A program made the translations under genes and the position numbers. Positions 27,105-35,808 of a DNA stretch of 64,000 bases are shown piece by piece. The stretch's first letter is position 1, and every line of letters begins with the position of its first letter. The notes under the pieces were generated by a model. It was given only the letters and a program-made list of their open reading frames with translations, did no database searches and was not told the DNA's origin. Origin of the DNA: Paenibacillus oleatilyticus (lineage in GTDB: Bacteria; Bacillota; Bacilli; Paenibacillales; NBRC-103111); the NCBI RefSeq assembly GCF_018998565.1, contig NZ_JAHNZO010000003.1:62001-126000 (forward strand), read 5' to 3'.

Positions 27105-28424
27105 ATGTACAAAAGATGGTTGCCATCGGTAACAACGGCGCTGTTGCTCGTCTGCGCGCTGCTCGTACCGATTGCCGGAGTGAGCGGAGCAGAGACAGCA
27201 GGGGGGACGGGAGCTGCGGAAGTTGCAGGAGGAACTGCAGGGGCAGCAGCATCCAATTTGGTGCTGGAGCAGACGTTTACAACGGTTAGCAATGGATGGA
27301 GCAAGGTGGAGCGTTGGAAGGACAACAATCCGATGTTCGCTGCCGAGGACTACCCCCAGGATGGGCGAGGCGATCAGGACGGACAACGCCTTACGTTTTT
27401 CGGAGGGGTGAAAAAACCGCATTCCAGCCGCTTCTTGCTTTACTACGCTCCGAAGTACGACACCAATCCGGTAAAAACGCCGGTTCTGCTCGTGCACGGC
27501 GCTAACGATAACGCGGATCGCGCTTGGGCGAATCCGAACGAGCTTGGCTCCTACGGCTGCGGCGCAATATCGTGCCCTGGCACCGGCATGATGCAGGACT
27601 TGGTCGGCAAAGGCTACAAAGTGTTTGCGATTAATTTTCCGCATAAGCAAGGGGACAATTATTACAGCGCCGAACAAATTCACGATGCGATTACGATTAT
27701 CCAAAACGTAACAGGCGAAAGCAAAGTCGATGTTATCGGATGGAGCAAAGGCGCTTTCGCTTCGCGGATGTATGCTTCCTCTGTCAAAAAAGCGGGGGGC
27801 ACGAGCTACAGCCAAGATATTCGCAAGCTGGTCCTGGTCGGCAATCCGAACAAGGGATTCGATTACATCTTCCGCCATGGCTGGTCGCATAATCTTAGCA
27901 TTTTCCCTGAATGCGGCGGTGTTGTCAATGCGCCTTCTCCGCACACGCAAATGGTATGCTGGGGGATATCGAGGAACCATCCCGAGTTGTCGATTTACAA
28001 TACAGCGTCAGGCAATTTTTTCCCGGGGCAAAAGCAAATGCTTGGCAAATGGGTAGACGAATATCCGCTTCCTGTGCTTGAGCAGGATTGGTACACGACT
28101 TACTACGGCGGTCAGGGCTTCTTTACGAATAGCAATGGGATCGACGCTGCGATTCAGCAGGGATCGTTGGTTGAACCTATTTTGAATGCGGGCATTCCGG
28201 CCAGTATTCAGACCTATTTGCTGTCGGGAGATAAAAATGACATTCCGGCGATTCATAGCGAACACACGGGCCCGAGCGATGGCGTCGTCTTCATTGCAAG
28301 CGCGGCAGCGGTGCAAGGAATCGGCAATGTCGCCGGCAACGTCACGGTGCAGCATAATCATTTGCAGCTTGGCTGGGCGGCTGGTTCGGTGAAACAGATT
28401 GATCAGTGGCTCAAACAAAACTAA
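27105..28424 (+). CDS. Secreted lipase/esterase-like alpha/beta hydrolase
   Basis: 439 residues with a signal peptide (KR, then LLLVCALLVPIAGVSGAE; cleavage near residue 30) and an Ala/Gly/Thr-rich linker. The catalytic domain has VLLVHGANDNADRAW (oxyanion region), nucleophile elbow VIGWSKGAFASRMY and a likely catalytic histidine in VQHNHLQLGW near the C-terminus. Cysteines in GCGAISCPG may form a disulfide, fitting an exported protein. The best general match is to extracellular triacylglycerol lipases or acetyltransferase-fold esterases. The upstream direct repeat suggests co-regulation with the acyl-CoA ligase operon, so it may release the acid that the ligase activates. Confidence 0.82.
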   Translation: MYKRWLPSVTTALLLVCALLVPIAGVSGAETAGGTGAAEVAGGTAGAAASNLVLEQTFTTVSNGWSKVERWKDNNPMFAAEDYPQDGRGDQDGQRLTFFGGVKKPHSSRFLLYYAPKYDTNPVKTPVLLVHGANDNADRAWANPNELGSYGCGAISCPGTGMMQDLVGKGYKVFAINFPHKQGDNYYSAEQIHDAITIIQNVTGESKVDVIGWSKGAFASRMYASSVKKAGGTSYSQDIRKLVLVGNPNKGFDYIFRHGWSHNLSIFPECGGVVNAPSPHTQMVCWGISRNHPELSIYNTASGNFFPGQKQMLGKWVDEYPLPVLEQDWYTTYYGGQGFFTNSNGIDAAIQQGSLVEPILNAGIPASIQTYLLSGDKNDIPAIHSEHTGPSDGVVFIASAAAVQGIGNVAGNVTVQHNHLQLGWAAGSVKQIDQWLKQN

Positions 28425-28445
28425 CGATCCATGGGAGGTATCTGC

Positions 28446-29504
28446 ATGACCCTAACGACTTTACAGCCTGAATCGATCCAAACCGACCGCTTACATGTTT
28501 CCTATTTATCTGCGGGCAGCGCTGAAAATCCGCCGCTTCTTCTTATTCATGGCAACGTTTCTGCGAATTTATTCTGGGACGACACCCTTCGCGCATTGTC
28601 TGAGGAGTACTGGGTGCTTGCTCCGGATTTGCGCGGATACGGTCAAACGGAAGCGCTCCCTATCGATGCAACGCGGGGGCTGCGCGATTGGTCCGACGAT
28701 TTGAAGTCGTTTTTGGATGCTCTCGGCATGAGTCGACCCGTACATGTGCTGGGCTGGTCACTGGGAGCAGGAATTGCCATGCAGCTTGCCATCGATCATC
28801 CTACGGCTGTTCGTTCGCTCGTTTTGATGTCCCCGCTTTCGCCATACGGCTTTGGCGGCACCAAGGATGAGTGGGGAACGCCTTGTTACGACAATTACGC
28901 CGGTTCGGGAGGGGGAACGGCAAACCCGCAGTTTGTCGCCTGCCTCAGCGGCAATGACCGCAGCGAGGAAGAGCCGAACAGCCCGCGCAATATCCTGAAT
29001 CAGTTTTATTTTAAATCGCCGTTTCGCGTTGGCGGCGAGCGGGAGGAACGTTACTTGGACGCGATGCTGTCCACCCGCATTGGCGACGCTCATTACCCAG
29101 GAGCCTATGAGACTTGCGAGCATTGGCCCGGCATAGCTCCGGGAGCGGAGGGGATCAACAATGCGATGTCGCCCAAGTATGTCAATCTTTCGCCGATTAT
29201 ACATATCGAACCTAAACGGCCGATTCTATGGATACGGGGCGCAGACGACGCAATCGTGTCAGACAGTTCATGGTTCGATTTTGGGTATTTAGGCAAGCTT
29301 GGCTACGTTGAAGGCTGGCCCGGCGAAGAGGTGTATCCGCCGCAGCCCATGGTTTCCCAGATGCGCTGCGTTCTTAAACAGTATGAGGAAGCAGGCGGCA
29401 GTTTCGAGGAAGTTGTCGTTGGGGACGCAGGGCATGCCCCGCACATTGAGCAGCCTGAATTTGTATTCGCGAAGCTGAGGTCATTCCTGTCTTTAATCGA
29501 ATAG
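28446..29504 (+). CDS. Alpha/beta hydrolase, cytoplasmic
   Basis: 352 residues, no signal peptide. LLLIHGNVSANLFWDD gives the oxyanion hole, VLGWSLGAGIAMQLA the nucleophile elbow (serine near 106), and DAGHAPHIEQPEF the catalytic histidine; the acid is probably in WIRGADDAIVSD. A large cap (about 135-260) has a Gly/Asn-rich section. GGGAGGT precedes ATG 28446, 21 bases after the secreted lipase gene, so the two form a unit. Likely work: a second ester or thioester cleavage on an imported product. Substrate unknown. Confidence 0.85.
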   Translation: MTLTTLQPESIQTDRLHVSYLSAGSAENPPLLLIHGNVSANLFWDDTLRALSEEYWVLAPDLRGYGQTEALPIDATRGLRDWSDDLKSFLDALGMSRPVHVLGWSLGAGIAMQLAIDHPTAVRSLVLMSPLSPYGFGGTKDEWGTPCYDNYAGSGGGTANPQFVACLSGNDRSEEEPNSPRNILNQFYFKSPFRVGGEREERYLDAMLSTRIGDAHYPGAYETCEHWPGIAPGAEGINNAMSPKYVNLSPIIHIEPKRPILWIRGADDAIVSDSSWFDFGYLGKLGYVEGWPGEEVYPPQPMVSQMRCVLKQYEEAGGSFEEVVVGDAGHAPHIEQPEFVFAKLRSFLSLIE

Positions 29505-29538
29505 AGGGACGAAGCCGCTGCCGGCGGGGCACGCAATA

Positions 29539-29617
29539 ATCAATGGATGGATTATGACGAACCCCGCTTGCAAACATACCGGCATGGCTGTGACGCTTTA
29601 TTTTATGGGGAGCGGTA
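29539..29617 (-). repeat. 3' end plus downstream flank of the serine hydrolase, shared with 34.5 kb
   Basis: This stretch, running from the last codons of the serine hydrolase into its 3' flank, has a clearly related but diverged copy at 34481-34559. Identical pieces include GGGAGCGG, GGATGGATTAT-like and AATCAA blocks. It shows that a second copy of the hydrolase 3' end once lay near 34.5 kb. Confidence 0.6.
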
Positions 29618-31592
29618 AAGCATAATGGCCAAACGCTTTATCCAACAGTGCGGCTGCCTCCTGCCGAAGCAAAGGCTGGCTGGAACGGAAATCGACGCTG
29701 CCGTCCGCCTGTACGGTTGTATCCGGATCGATAACGCCCTGCGAAACCAGTGCAGTAACGGCCTCAACCGCCGACGCATCCGTTTGACCGCTCAATTGAA
29801 CTTTGGACGCAGGCTTGAGTTCTTTCAGGTTTTGAATCATGACCGCTGCCGTCTGCCTTGTAATGATCGCATTCGGATCAAAGGAAGGGAGACCGGTTAG
29901 CATTTGCCTCTTCGTGCTATCGATAGTCCAGGGGACCCCATACCATCCATGGGCACGAAGCAGCACGTCGGCAAACTCGCTTTGCGTCATGGATGCCTGC
30001 GGCTCAAAGCGGTTGCCTGATTTCGCACCCATGATATCCAGGGCGTGCAAAACGTCAATAAAGCTTTTATATTTGCTTCCCTCCGCTACATCCGAAAACG
30101 GCTGCTTCCCATGGATTTTTTGCGAATCCGAGACAAAGTGATTCCCCTCCATAGTATTGTAATAAAAATATTCAATCGATCCGCGATGGTCTTTTTTAAA
30201 CGCCAGCTTGTTACCTGATTCGTCTTCAAACAGCAGTGGAGTAATCATCTTGAATGTGTGCTTGCCCGTTCCTGTCTCCATCAGCAATTTCCCGTCGGCG
30301 TACGAAAATTTCGATTTCAAGAAGAAAAAGCGCGTATTCTGATACAGTCCTACGTACTTTTCCGCATCCTTTTCATCCAAATGGACATAAACAGGTTTCT
30401 CGAGTGTTTTTGTTTCGGGAAAATAATGGTCCATAAACGCCTCATACACGTCCATACTCATCATCACTGTTTCGTTGTTGTACGACATAGAAAATGCCGT
30501 ATTCTTCTCGGGTATTACTACGATCAAGGATTGATGGCCCGTTACATTCCCGCCTTTTATAACGACACGCTGGCCATTCGCCAGTTCGTTGCGGTAGCCT
30601 TCGAATCCCCCTACGGTGGTCTGCGGAATGCTTTTATCGGCGACCACCTGGTACGTGAGCATCTGCTCGGCCGTCTTTTCGCTTACCAACTGTTGGTCTC
30701 CGTATTTTCCTTTTTGCAGCAGCATAGTCAAGTACTTGGCCATATCATCGCCAGTCGATATGATGCTCCCCTGCGGCCCGTCGGTTGGGGCATTCCAGTC
30801 CATTGGAACGAGTTCACCAGCCAGACCATAGTGAGCGGCCATGCGATTGTTAAGCTCCGGGGTTAGGCGTACGCTAGTCGAATTCATGCCGAGCGGCTTG
30901 AACACATTTTTGTCCATATACTGATGAAACGGCATGCCGCTTACATTCTCTATCGCATATCCTGCCAGCAAGAAACCAAAGTTGTCGTACGTATAAGCTT
31001 CACCGGGGGGCCGGACCACCGTCGGCATATGATCCAGGATGAACTGCTTCATCGGCATGTCTTTATTTGCAAACTCGGGTGAATAATAAGAAGCAATATC
31101 CGGAAAATCAAACCCGGGCGTGTACGTGAGCAGATCAAACATGGTCAGTTTTTTTCCGGTCTTGTTTGGAATCTTCATTCCTCCCAAATACGTTTGGATG
31201 TCCTCATGAAGGTTAATTTTCCCTTGATCGGCAAGCTGATTTGCGGCCAGCCCGGTGAATGTCTTCGTGACGGAACCGATTTGGAAGACGGTATTTTTAT
31301 CGACAGGAGTTTTCTTTTCCTTATCGGCATAGCCGTATCCCTTATTTACCAATACTTTTCCATCCTTGACCACAACGAAATTCGAACCATTAACATTGTG
31401 TTTTTTCATTACTTCTGCAAATAAAGAATCGGCAAACGTCTCTATTTCCTTGGCATCCTGCGGGCCATTCAGGTTCGTTTTTTCCACCGCCTGTGCCGAT
31501 TCCGGCTTTCCATCGGATGGTGTGCATGCCGTCATCAGGGTTGCACATAAGAATAGTGCCGCCATATTCAACTTGGGTTTCATCTTGCTCAT
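29598..31592 (-). CDS. Serine hydrolase lipoprotein (class C beta-lactamase fold) with degenerate SLH tail
   Basis: 664 residues. The N-terminus has a lipobox, LMTAC, after a hydrophobic stretch, so it should be membrane-anchored. The beta-lactamase/DD-peptidase-like domain (about 50-400) has the SVTK nucleophile motif in FQIGSVTKTFTGLA, YDN in YTYDNFGFLLAG, and GGNVTGHQS in place of the HxG/KTG box. A beta-rich middle domain (about 400-520) follows. The C-terminal 130 residues (MTQSEFADVLLRAHGWYG, ITRQTAAVMIQNL, LLRQEAAALLDKAFG) resemble weak SLH repeats and may bind the wall. Related proteins are esterases or D-amino-peptide hydrolases. It is downstream of the kinase/regulator fusion on the same strand but separated by a terminator. 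Confidence 0.85.
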   Translation of the reverse strand: MSKMKPKLNMAALFLCATLMTACTPSDGKPESAQAVEKTNLNGPQDAKEIETFADSLFAEVMKKHNVNGSNFVVVKDGKVLVNKGYGYADKEKKTPVDKNTVFQIGSVTKTFTGLAANQLADQGKINLHEDIQTYLGGMKIPNKTGKKLTMFDLLTYTPGFDFPDIASYYSPEFANKDMPMKQFILDHMPTVVRPPGEAYTYDNFGFLLAGYAIENVSGMPFHQYMDKNVFKPLGMNSTSVRLTPELNNRMAAHYGLAGELVPMDWNAPTDGPQGSIISTGDDMAKYLTMLLQKGKYGDQQLVSEKTAEQMLTYQVVADKSIPQTTVGGFEGYRNELANGQRVVIKGGNVTGHQSLIVVIPEKNTAFSMSYNNETVMMSMDVYEAFMDHYFPETKTLEKPVYVHLDEKDAEKYVGLYQNTRFFFLKSKFSYADGKLLMETGTGKHTFKMITPLLFEDESGNKLAFKKDHRGSIEYFYYNTMEGNHFVSDSQKIHGKQPFSDVAEGSKYKSFIDVLHALDIMGAKSGNRFEPQASMTQSEFADVLLRAHGWYGVPWTIDSTKRQMLTGLPSFDPNAIITRQTAAVMIQNLKELKPASKVQLSGQTDASAVEAVTALVSQGVIDPDTTVQADGSVDFRSSQPLLRQEAAALLDKAFGHYALPLPIK

Positions 31593-31766
31593 CGTTAGTT
31601 CTCCCTCTCATTGTTTTTCTAAAATCATTGTTTTCCTAAAACTTTGGTTCGGTACTGCCCTTCCTCCTTCTCTTGGGTTTAGTATGGCAAACAACGTGTC
31701 ATAGGAGAGAGTTATTTTCTGTCACCGTTTTTTATCCCGCGACCCGCAAGCGAACTCTCCGCATAG

Positions 31767-31781
31767 ATGACAAAATGTCAT
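31767..31781. promoter_or_regulatory. ATGACA-AAA-TGTCAT palindrome upstream of the serine hydrolase
   Basis: A perfect 6-bp inverted repeat with a 3-base spacer, in the 288-base gap between the kinase/regulator fusion and the serine hydrolase. NarL/LiaR-type regulators bind such dyads, so it is a candidate site for the adjacent regulator. No convincing -35/-10 pair was found in the gap. Confidence 0.35.
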
Positions 31782-31813
31782 ATGACGCTCATGCTGGGCA
31801 AATGCACCGGATA

Positions 31814-31865
31814 AAATAAAAAAAGCACGGGCCTGTTCCTTCTTTCAAAGGTACAGACCCGTGCT
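31814..31865 (-). terminator. Terminator of the kinase/regulator fusion gene
   Basis: AGCACGGG-CTGT-CC (31824-31839) pairs with GG-ACAG-CCCGTGCT (31850-31865) with one wobble and one mismatch. On the minus strand a run of seven T follows. Confidence 0.8.
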
Positions 31866-31880
31866 GTCTTCCCAAACCAT

Positions 31881-33680
31881 CTATCCTTGATTCCCGAAAA
31901 CTTTTTGTACGGCCTCTTCTCGATTGCGAACGCCCAGCTTGGTATAAATCGTGGAAGCATAATTTCGGACGGTTCCTTCGGACAAATACAATTTGGCCGC
32001 AATCGTTTTATAGCGAAGCCCTTTGGATAAACATTGCAAAATATCCATCTCCCGCGGGGTCAACCCCGAAGGAGGAGGAAGCGGTTTGTCCGGCTCTGCC
32101 GGTTGCTCCCGAAGGGCTCCTCCCCCATAGTTTTGAATCAACTGGTTGGTGACATCTTGGGCGATCATCATCACCCCGCGATGTACGAGACGTATCGTTT
32201 CGGAAAGCTCCTGAGGCTCCGAAGACTTTAATAAATACCCGTCCGCCCCGCTCCGCAAAGCTTCAACCGCTTTTTCGGTCTCTTGAAACGTGGTCATGAT
32301 CAGCACGCGGACACCCGGATGCTTTTGCTTCACCAGTTTGGCCGCTTCCACACCGTCCATGCGGGGCATATGTAAATCCATGAGAACGACATGAGGGCGA
32401 AGCGGCTCGCATTGTTCCAGCGCCTGCTCCCCGTCCTCCGCAAGTCCCACAACTTCGAAATCTTTTTCTCTCTCCAAAATCGCTTGAAGGCTTTCCCGGA
32501 TGGATGGCTGACCGTCAACCAACAGCAGCCGGATCGCTTCCTCCTGCTGCTCCGCCTGTCTGGGCAATGTGCAGGTCACGACCGTTCCTTCGCCCGGCTT
32601 CGAGTGGATGGACACCTGTCCCTGCAAATCGGAAGCCCGCTCCTTCATCGCCGTTAAACCAAAACCCGCTCGAAGTTCATCGGTGCCAAGCCCGTTGTCC
32701 TGCACTTCCAGCCGAAGCTGCTTTTCCTCAAAATGCAGGCTGACCGCAATTTCATCCGCCTGCCCATGACGTACGGCATGGGTCAGCGATTCCTGCAGAC
32801 ACCGGTGCAGGGTCATCTTGACCTGTTGGGATACCTGAACCTCCTCGCCCAAGGTCCTTAGTCGAACAGTCACTTTAGTCAACGCCTGAAATTCGGCCGT
32901 CAATGCCTGCAACGATTCTACAAGGGTACGCGAATCTTGCGCAGCCCCAACCTGATGCACATATTGTCGGACCTCATCCAGACTGCCGCGGGTTAGTTGT
33001 AACAAGGAATCAAGCTTCCGCTCCCCTTCCGGGGTGTTCACTTCCGAGCGTAACGTTTCAAGCCCCATCATAATAGAGGTAAAGGAATGTCCCATCGTAT
33101 CATGAAGGTCTTTCGAGAGCCGGTTTCGCTCTTCCGCCAATGTCAGGCGCTCCACTTGCGATGAATATTGTTCCAGCACGGCATATTGATCACGAATCAT
33201 TTCACTTTGCCGATGGTTCACCACCAGCAATTGAAAGGCAAACCCTACAGCGTAAATGAGGCCGAATTGGAGGATCATCGTCATCAGGTTGCTTGGTTCA
33301 GACAGTTCCGCCAATAAGGCCGGGATGACAAAGATGGTCATCGGGCCTGCCCAACGGTATGACTTTTGGGCGCTATTGCTGGCAATCATAAAAGTCGGAC
33401 CTAAAAAAGCCACGTAGGCTTCGGGGAACAGGGAGACCGCGTATAAGCATAATCCCCCGGATATGACCATTTCCGAGATCAGGTAATACGCATAGTGCTT
33501 TTGCAAACAAACCCAAGGAACGGAAAAAGCAGCAATCCCCCACAGAGCCCCTAACCAGAAAGGGATGGTCAATTGTTCGGAAAAATGTTCCAAAGTAAAG
33601 AGAAGAGAAACGAAAAGGATGGTCCGAATGACGAATATCATCCAGTCATACCAAAACCAACGTTTTATAAAGTCCAGCAA
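31881..33680 (-). CDS. Fused DesK-type histidine kinase and NarL-type response regulator
   Basis: 599 residues in one frame. Residues 1-155: five or six hydrophobic segments with almost no extracellular loop, as in DesK/LiaS-like intramembrane sensors. Then a HisKA_3 helix with the phospho-histidine in LSKDLHDTMGHSFTSI, and a HATPase domain with QDNGLGTDE and GFGLTAMKERASDLQG. From about 385, with no stop or restart, comes a receiver (phospho-Asp in HVVLMDLHMPRMDG, Lys in YLLKSSEP) and a LuxR helix-turn-helix (LTPREMDILQCLSKGLRYKTIAAKLYLSEGTVRNYASTIYTKLG). These are normally two genes. The receiver acid pocket reads LLVDGQ instead of VDD, losing one Asp. It may control the serine hydrolase downstream. 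Confidence 0.9.
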   Translation of the reverse strand: MLDFIKRWFWYDWMIFVIRTILFVSLLFTLEHFSEQLTIPFWLGALWGIAAFSVPWVCLQKHYAYYLISEMVISGGLCLYAVSLFPEAYVAFLGPTFMIASNSAQKSYRWAGPMTIFVIPALLAELSEPSNLMTMILQFGLIYAVGFAFQLLVVNHRQSEMIRDQYAVLEQYSSQVERLTLAEERNRLSKDLHDTMGHSFTSIMMGLETLRSEVNTPEGERKLDSLLQLTRGSLDEVRQYVHQVGAAQDSRTLVESLQALTAEFQALTKVTVRLRTLGEEVQVSQQVKMTLHRCLQESLTHAVRHGQADEIAVSLHFEEKQLRLEVQDNGLGTDELRAGFGLTAMKERASDLQGQVSIHSKPGEGTVVTCTLPRQAEQQEEAIRLLLVDGQPSIRESLQAILEREKDFEVVGLAEDGEQALEQCEPLRPHVVLMDLHMPRMDGVEAAKLVKQKHPGVRVLIMTTFQETEKAVEALRSGADGYLLKSSEPQELSETIRLVHRGVMMIAQDVTNQLIQNYGGGALREQPAEPDKPLPPPSGLTPREMDILQCLSKGLRYKTIAAKLYLSEGTVRNYASTIYTKLGVRNREEAVQKVFGNQG

Positions 33681-33835
33681 TGAATCACCCTCAGTGCGCT
33701 TTATTATCTATTTTTTTATCCTACTAACAGAGGAGCTTTTATGCAAGGGAAAAGGGGGAGTCGTGTTTTTCGAGAAATGAGCGGGCTCAAAGAAATAATT
33801 TTAAGCTTTTTCTCTACGAAAATAAAGGGGGATAA

Positions 33836-34416
33836 ATGGGAATGTCGAATCTACTGAAAAAGTGGTTTTCATCAGTTACCGCCAACTATATTTTTGGAGG
33901 GAATATCCTATTAATAGAAAATTTAATTTGGATAATGTCGGAAAAACGGAAGACATTTACGCTTCAAACGGAGAAGCTACTTCAGGATTTGGTTTGTGCG
34001 TTTTATCTAACGAACGCGTAGAATACCATTTTCGAGAGGAGGACATGAATTTAGACGAAGCGGAGTCATATATCGAAAATTATTTAAATAATCTGCCTGA
34101 TGAAACTATCTATGAATTATGCAAAAAAATGTGCGCATGGAAAGATGATGTACTAACAGAGTGTCCAGCTATGAAATGTCCGGATGGTTTGTCGGATGCT
34201 CAGGGCAAGGATATCTTACGTTTTATTTCAGTAAGCGATATTTATATCTACAGAAATCCTTATGATAAAAATGATACCCTATTTGGAGCAAGTGTTTTGG
34301 CCGGTATGCAATGGGAATTTGAAGATGGTATTGAAATTATTATCAAAGGCAAGGAAGTTCTTGAAGTACGCGAGTTTCTAGGTTATGGGGAATACGCGAT
34401 TTGGGAAGAAAAATGA
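33836..34416 (+). pseudogene. Immunity-like protein gene, probably frameshifted
   Basis: Two overlapping frames together look like one gene. The first starts at ATG 33836/33842 with GGGGGAT upstream and reads MSNLLKKWFSSVTANYIFGG; near 33890-33900 the next frame takes over with WREYPINRKFNLDN and runs to 34416, ending in FEDGIEIIIKGKEVLEVREFLGYGEY. The C-terminal pattern resembles DUF6985-type domains found in polymorphic-toxin immunity proteins (tentative). An internal ATG at 34045 has AGGAGG only 2 bases upstream, so a shorter product of 123 residues is possible. AT-rich compared with both flanks. Confidence 0.5.
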
Positions 34417-34480
34417 CTACAGATAATGGCGGAATCTTTTTCATAGGAATTGCTGCAGGATTCGCCGAATGATCAAATCA

Positions 34481-34559
34481 ACAGATGGATGATTACGGAC
34501 CCTGCCTGCCAAAATACTGGCTGGCCGTAACTCTTTGTTTAATTGGGAGCGGGGACTAG
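34481..34559 (-). repeat. Decayed copy of the serine hydrolase 3' end and flank
   Basis: Diverged duplicate of 29539-29617. On the minus strand it holds the last codons of the hydrolase-like frame and its 3' flank. It is joined at about 34560 to an IS3 transposase fragment, marking a recombination or insertion junction. Confidence 0.55.
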
Positions 34560-34562
34560 CAC

Positions 34563-34773
34563 ATTCGGGGCTACTGGCAAGTTATGCTTGGAATTCGTTG
34601 TTGCTTTATATTTCTTGATTGTTTGGGATTTCAAGCCGAGCTCCTTCATGATTCGAGCAACTGTTATTTAGGCTACCTGAGCGCCTTGGTTCTTCAGGAT
34701 TTCCTAGATTTTCTTGCTTCCATAAAGACGCCTATGGTCAAGAAAGATGCGCCGAATCTGCTTATTGATTAAA
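34563..34773 (-). pseudogene. IS3-family transposase (OrfB) fragment
   Basis: Minus-strand translation reads INKQIRRIFLDHRRLYGSKKI, stop, EILKNQGAQVA, stop, ITVARIMKELGLKSQTIKKY and then KATTNSKHNLPVAPN. This is the HTH_21 region of IS3-family OrfB (LYGSxKI and VARLMKExGLxS are hallmarks), broken by two in-frame stops and lacking the DDE catalytic domain. It ends abruptly against the hydrolase 3'-end remnant at about 34562. No intact terminal inverted repeats were seen. Confidence 0.75.
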
Positions 34774-34837
34774 TGAGGTGAGAAGTCAATAAATTTTTGA
34801 ATGTTTTGGAACGATTATCGATATTTGAGGTGTAATT

Positions 34838-35494
34838 ATGAAAGCAAGTGAAGCATTTGAGAGCGTACGTGGTTTAATATCTGAAAAGTATAAAGTTTGC
34901 GGTTGGAAATATTCTAAATCAGGTCATTCGATGACCAAAAAAGATAAGAATTTCATGTATAAAGTATTTTTTTATACAAGTTGGAATAATATATCTAATA
35001 AAAATGTAGCATTTTATGGTGAATGTGCAATTATTCCATTAAAATCGAAAGATAAAATATTTCATATCAATACCCGTAAATGCAATGTACCAAGTGGTCA
35101 ATTATACTGGAACGTAGCAAGTGAAAAAGATTGGGATCGGACAGTCAAAGAATTCACTAATTGGTTAGATAGTTTATTCATACCAATTGTAGAAAGATGC
35201 ATGAATGATCTGGATAACTTTGTAAAAGAGGTTGTTTTAAGAGGATTTTATCCTCAAAGAGGTTATGTGGTTGATATTAGTTTTATCTTAACACACGGAT
35301 CGCGGGAATTAGCAGAAGAAGCCACCAAAAGATATTATGCAAGTTTAGAAGAACCTGTAAAAAAAGAATTTAAAGAAAATTATGAGAGTATGATAGGTGG
35401 TAATGAGGCCGTAAGTGCCTACGGTAATAATATGATGAGGAATTATTCCCAATTTAGAACTATCATAGAAAATAAAATTATCGTAACAGTATAG
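34838..35494 (+). CDS. AT-rich hypothetical protein, possibly DUF4304-like
   Basis: A 218-residue soluble protein without signal peptide or membrane segment. The start MKASEAFESVRGLISEKYKVCGWKYSKSGHSMTKKDKNFMYKVFF resembles the opening of DUF4304-type proteins (a helix, then a short strand ending in aromatic residues); this is a weak by-eye likeness. The second half is helical. Codon use is strikingly AT-rich against the rest of the window, so it was probably acquired horizontally. TTGAGGTG lies before the ATG. A terminator follows. Proteins of this kind often accompany toxin-immunity islands; no partner toxin is present. Confidence 0.6.
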   Translation: MKASEAFESVRGLISEKYKVCGWKYSKSGHSMTKKDKNFMYKVFFYTSWNNISNKNVAFYGECAIIPLKSKDKIFHINTRKCNVPSGQLYWNVASEKDWDRTVKEFTNWLDSLFIPIVERCMNDLDNFVKEVVLRGFYPQRGYVVDISFILTHGSRELAEEATKRYYASLEEPVKKEFKENYESMIGGNEAVSAYGNNMMRNYSQFRTIIENKIIVTV

Positions 35495-35521
35495 CTTAAA
35501 ACACAAATAGCTTGTTCGATG

Positions 35522-35554
35522 GCGGTAATTGGTAATCCAATTATCGCTTTTTTG
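35522..35554 (+). terminator. Terminator after the AT-rich hypothetical gene
   Basis: GCGGTAATTGG (35522-35532) pairs with CCAATTATCGC (35537-35547) around TAAT, followed by seven T. Confidence 0.8.
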
Positions 35555-35600
35555 TTCTCCTAATAGCTTTACAACCAAGGTGATCTTGTCAGTGAATATC

Positions 35601-35765
35601 TTAGCTACTACTGATGATAAGATCTAGAACGTAAGCCACAATGCGACAAACGCTCGTATTTTGGGCTTTTTCCACAATCCCCCATTCTAAAGATTTTACA
35701 AAGATGCTCACTTCCTGCAACCATTCATCCGAAGAAACGTTAAAGACCACAAGCGGACTCCAAAT
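35601..35765 (-). pseudogene. Unidentified coding remnant
   Basis: On the minus strand a 54-codon stretch without a start reads like protein (VSSDEWLQEVSIFVKSLEWG, then VEKAQNTSVCRIVAYVLDLI) and ends in a stop at 35601. I do not recognise it. It lies in the decayed island and may be the tail of a lost gene. Confidence 0.3.
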
Positions 35766-35808
35766 CTAACGGATCCTGATTGCGAGGAGGATGGGGAGGG
35801 CAACAGCG

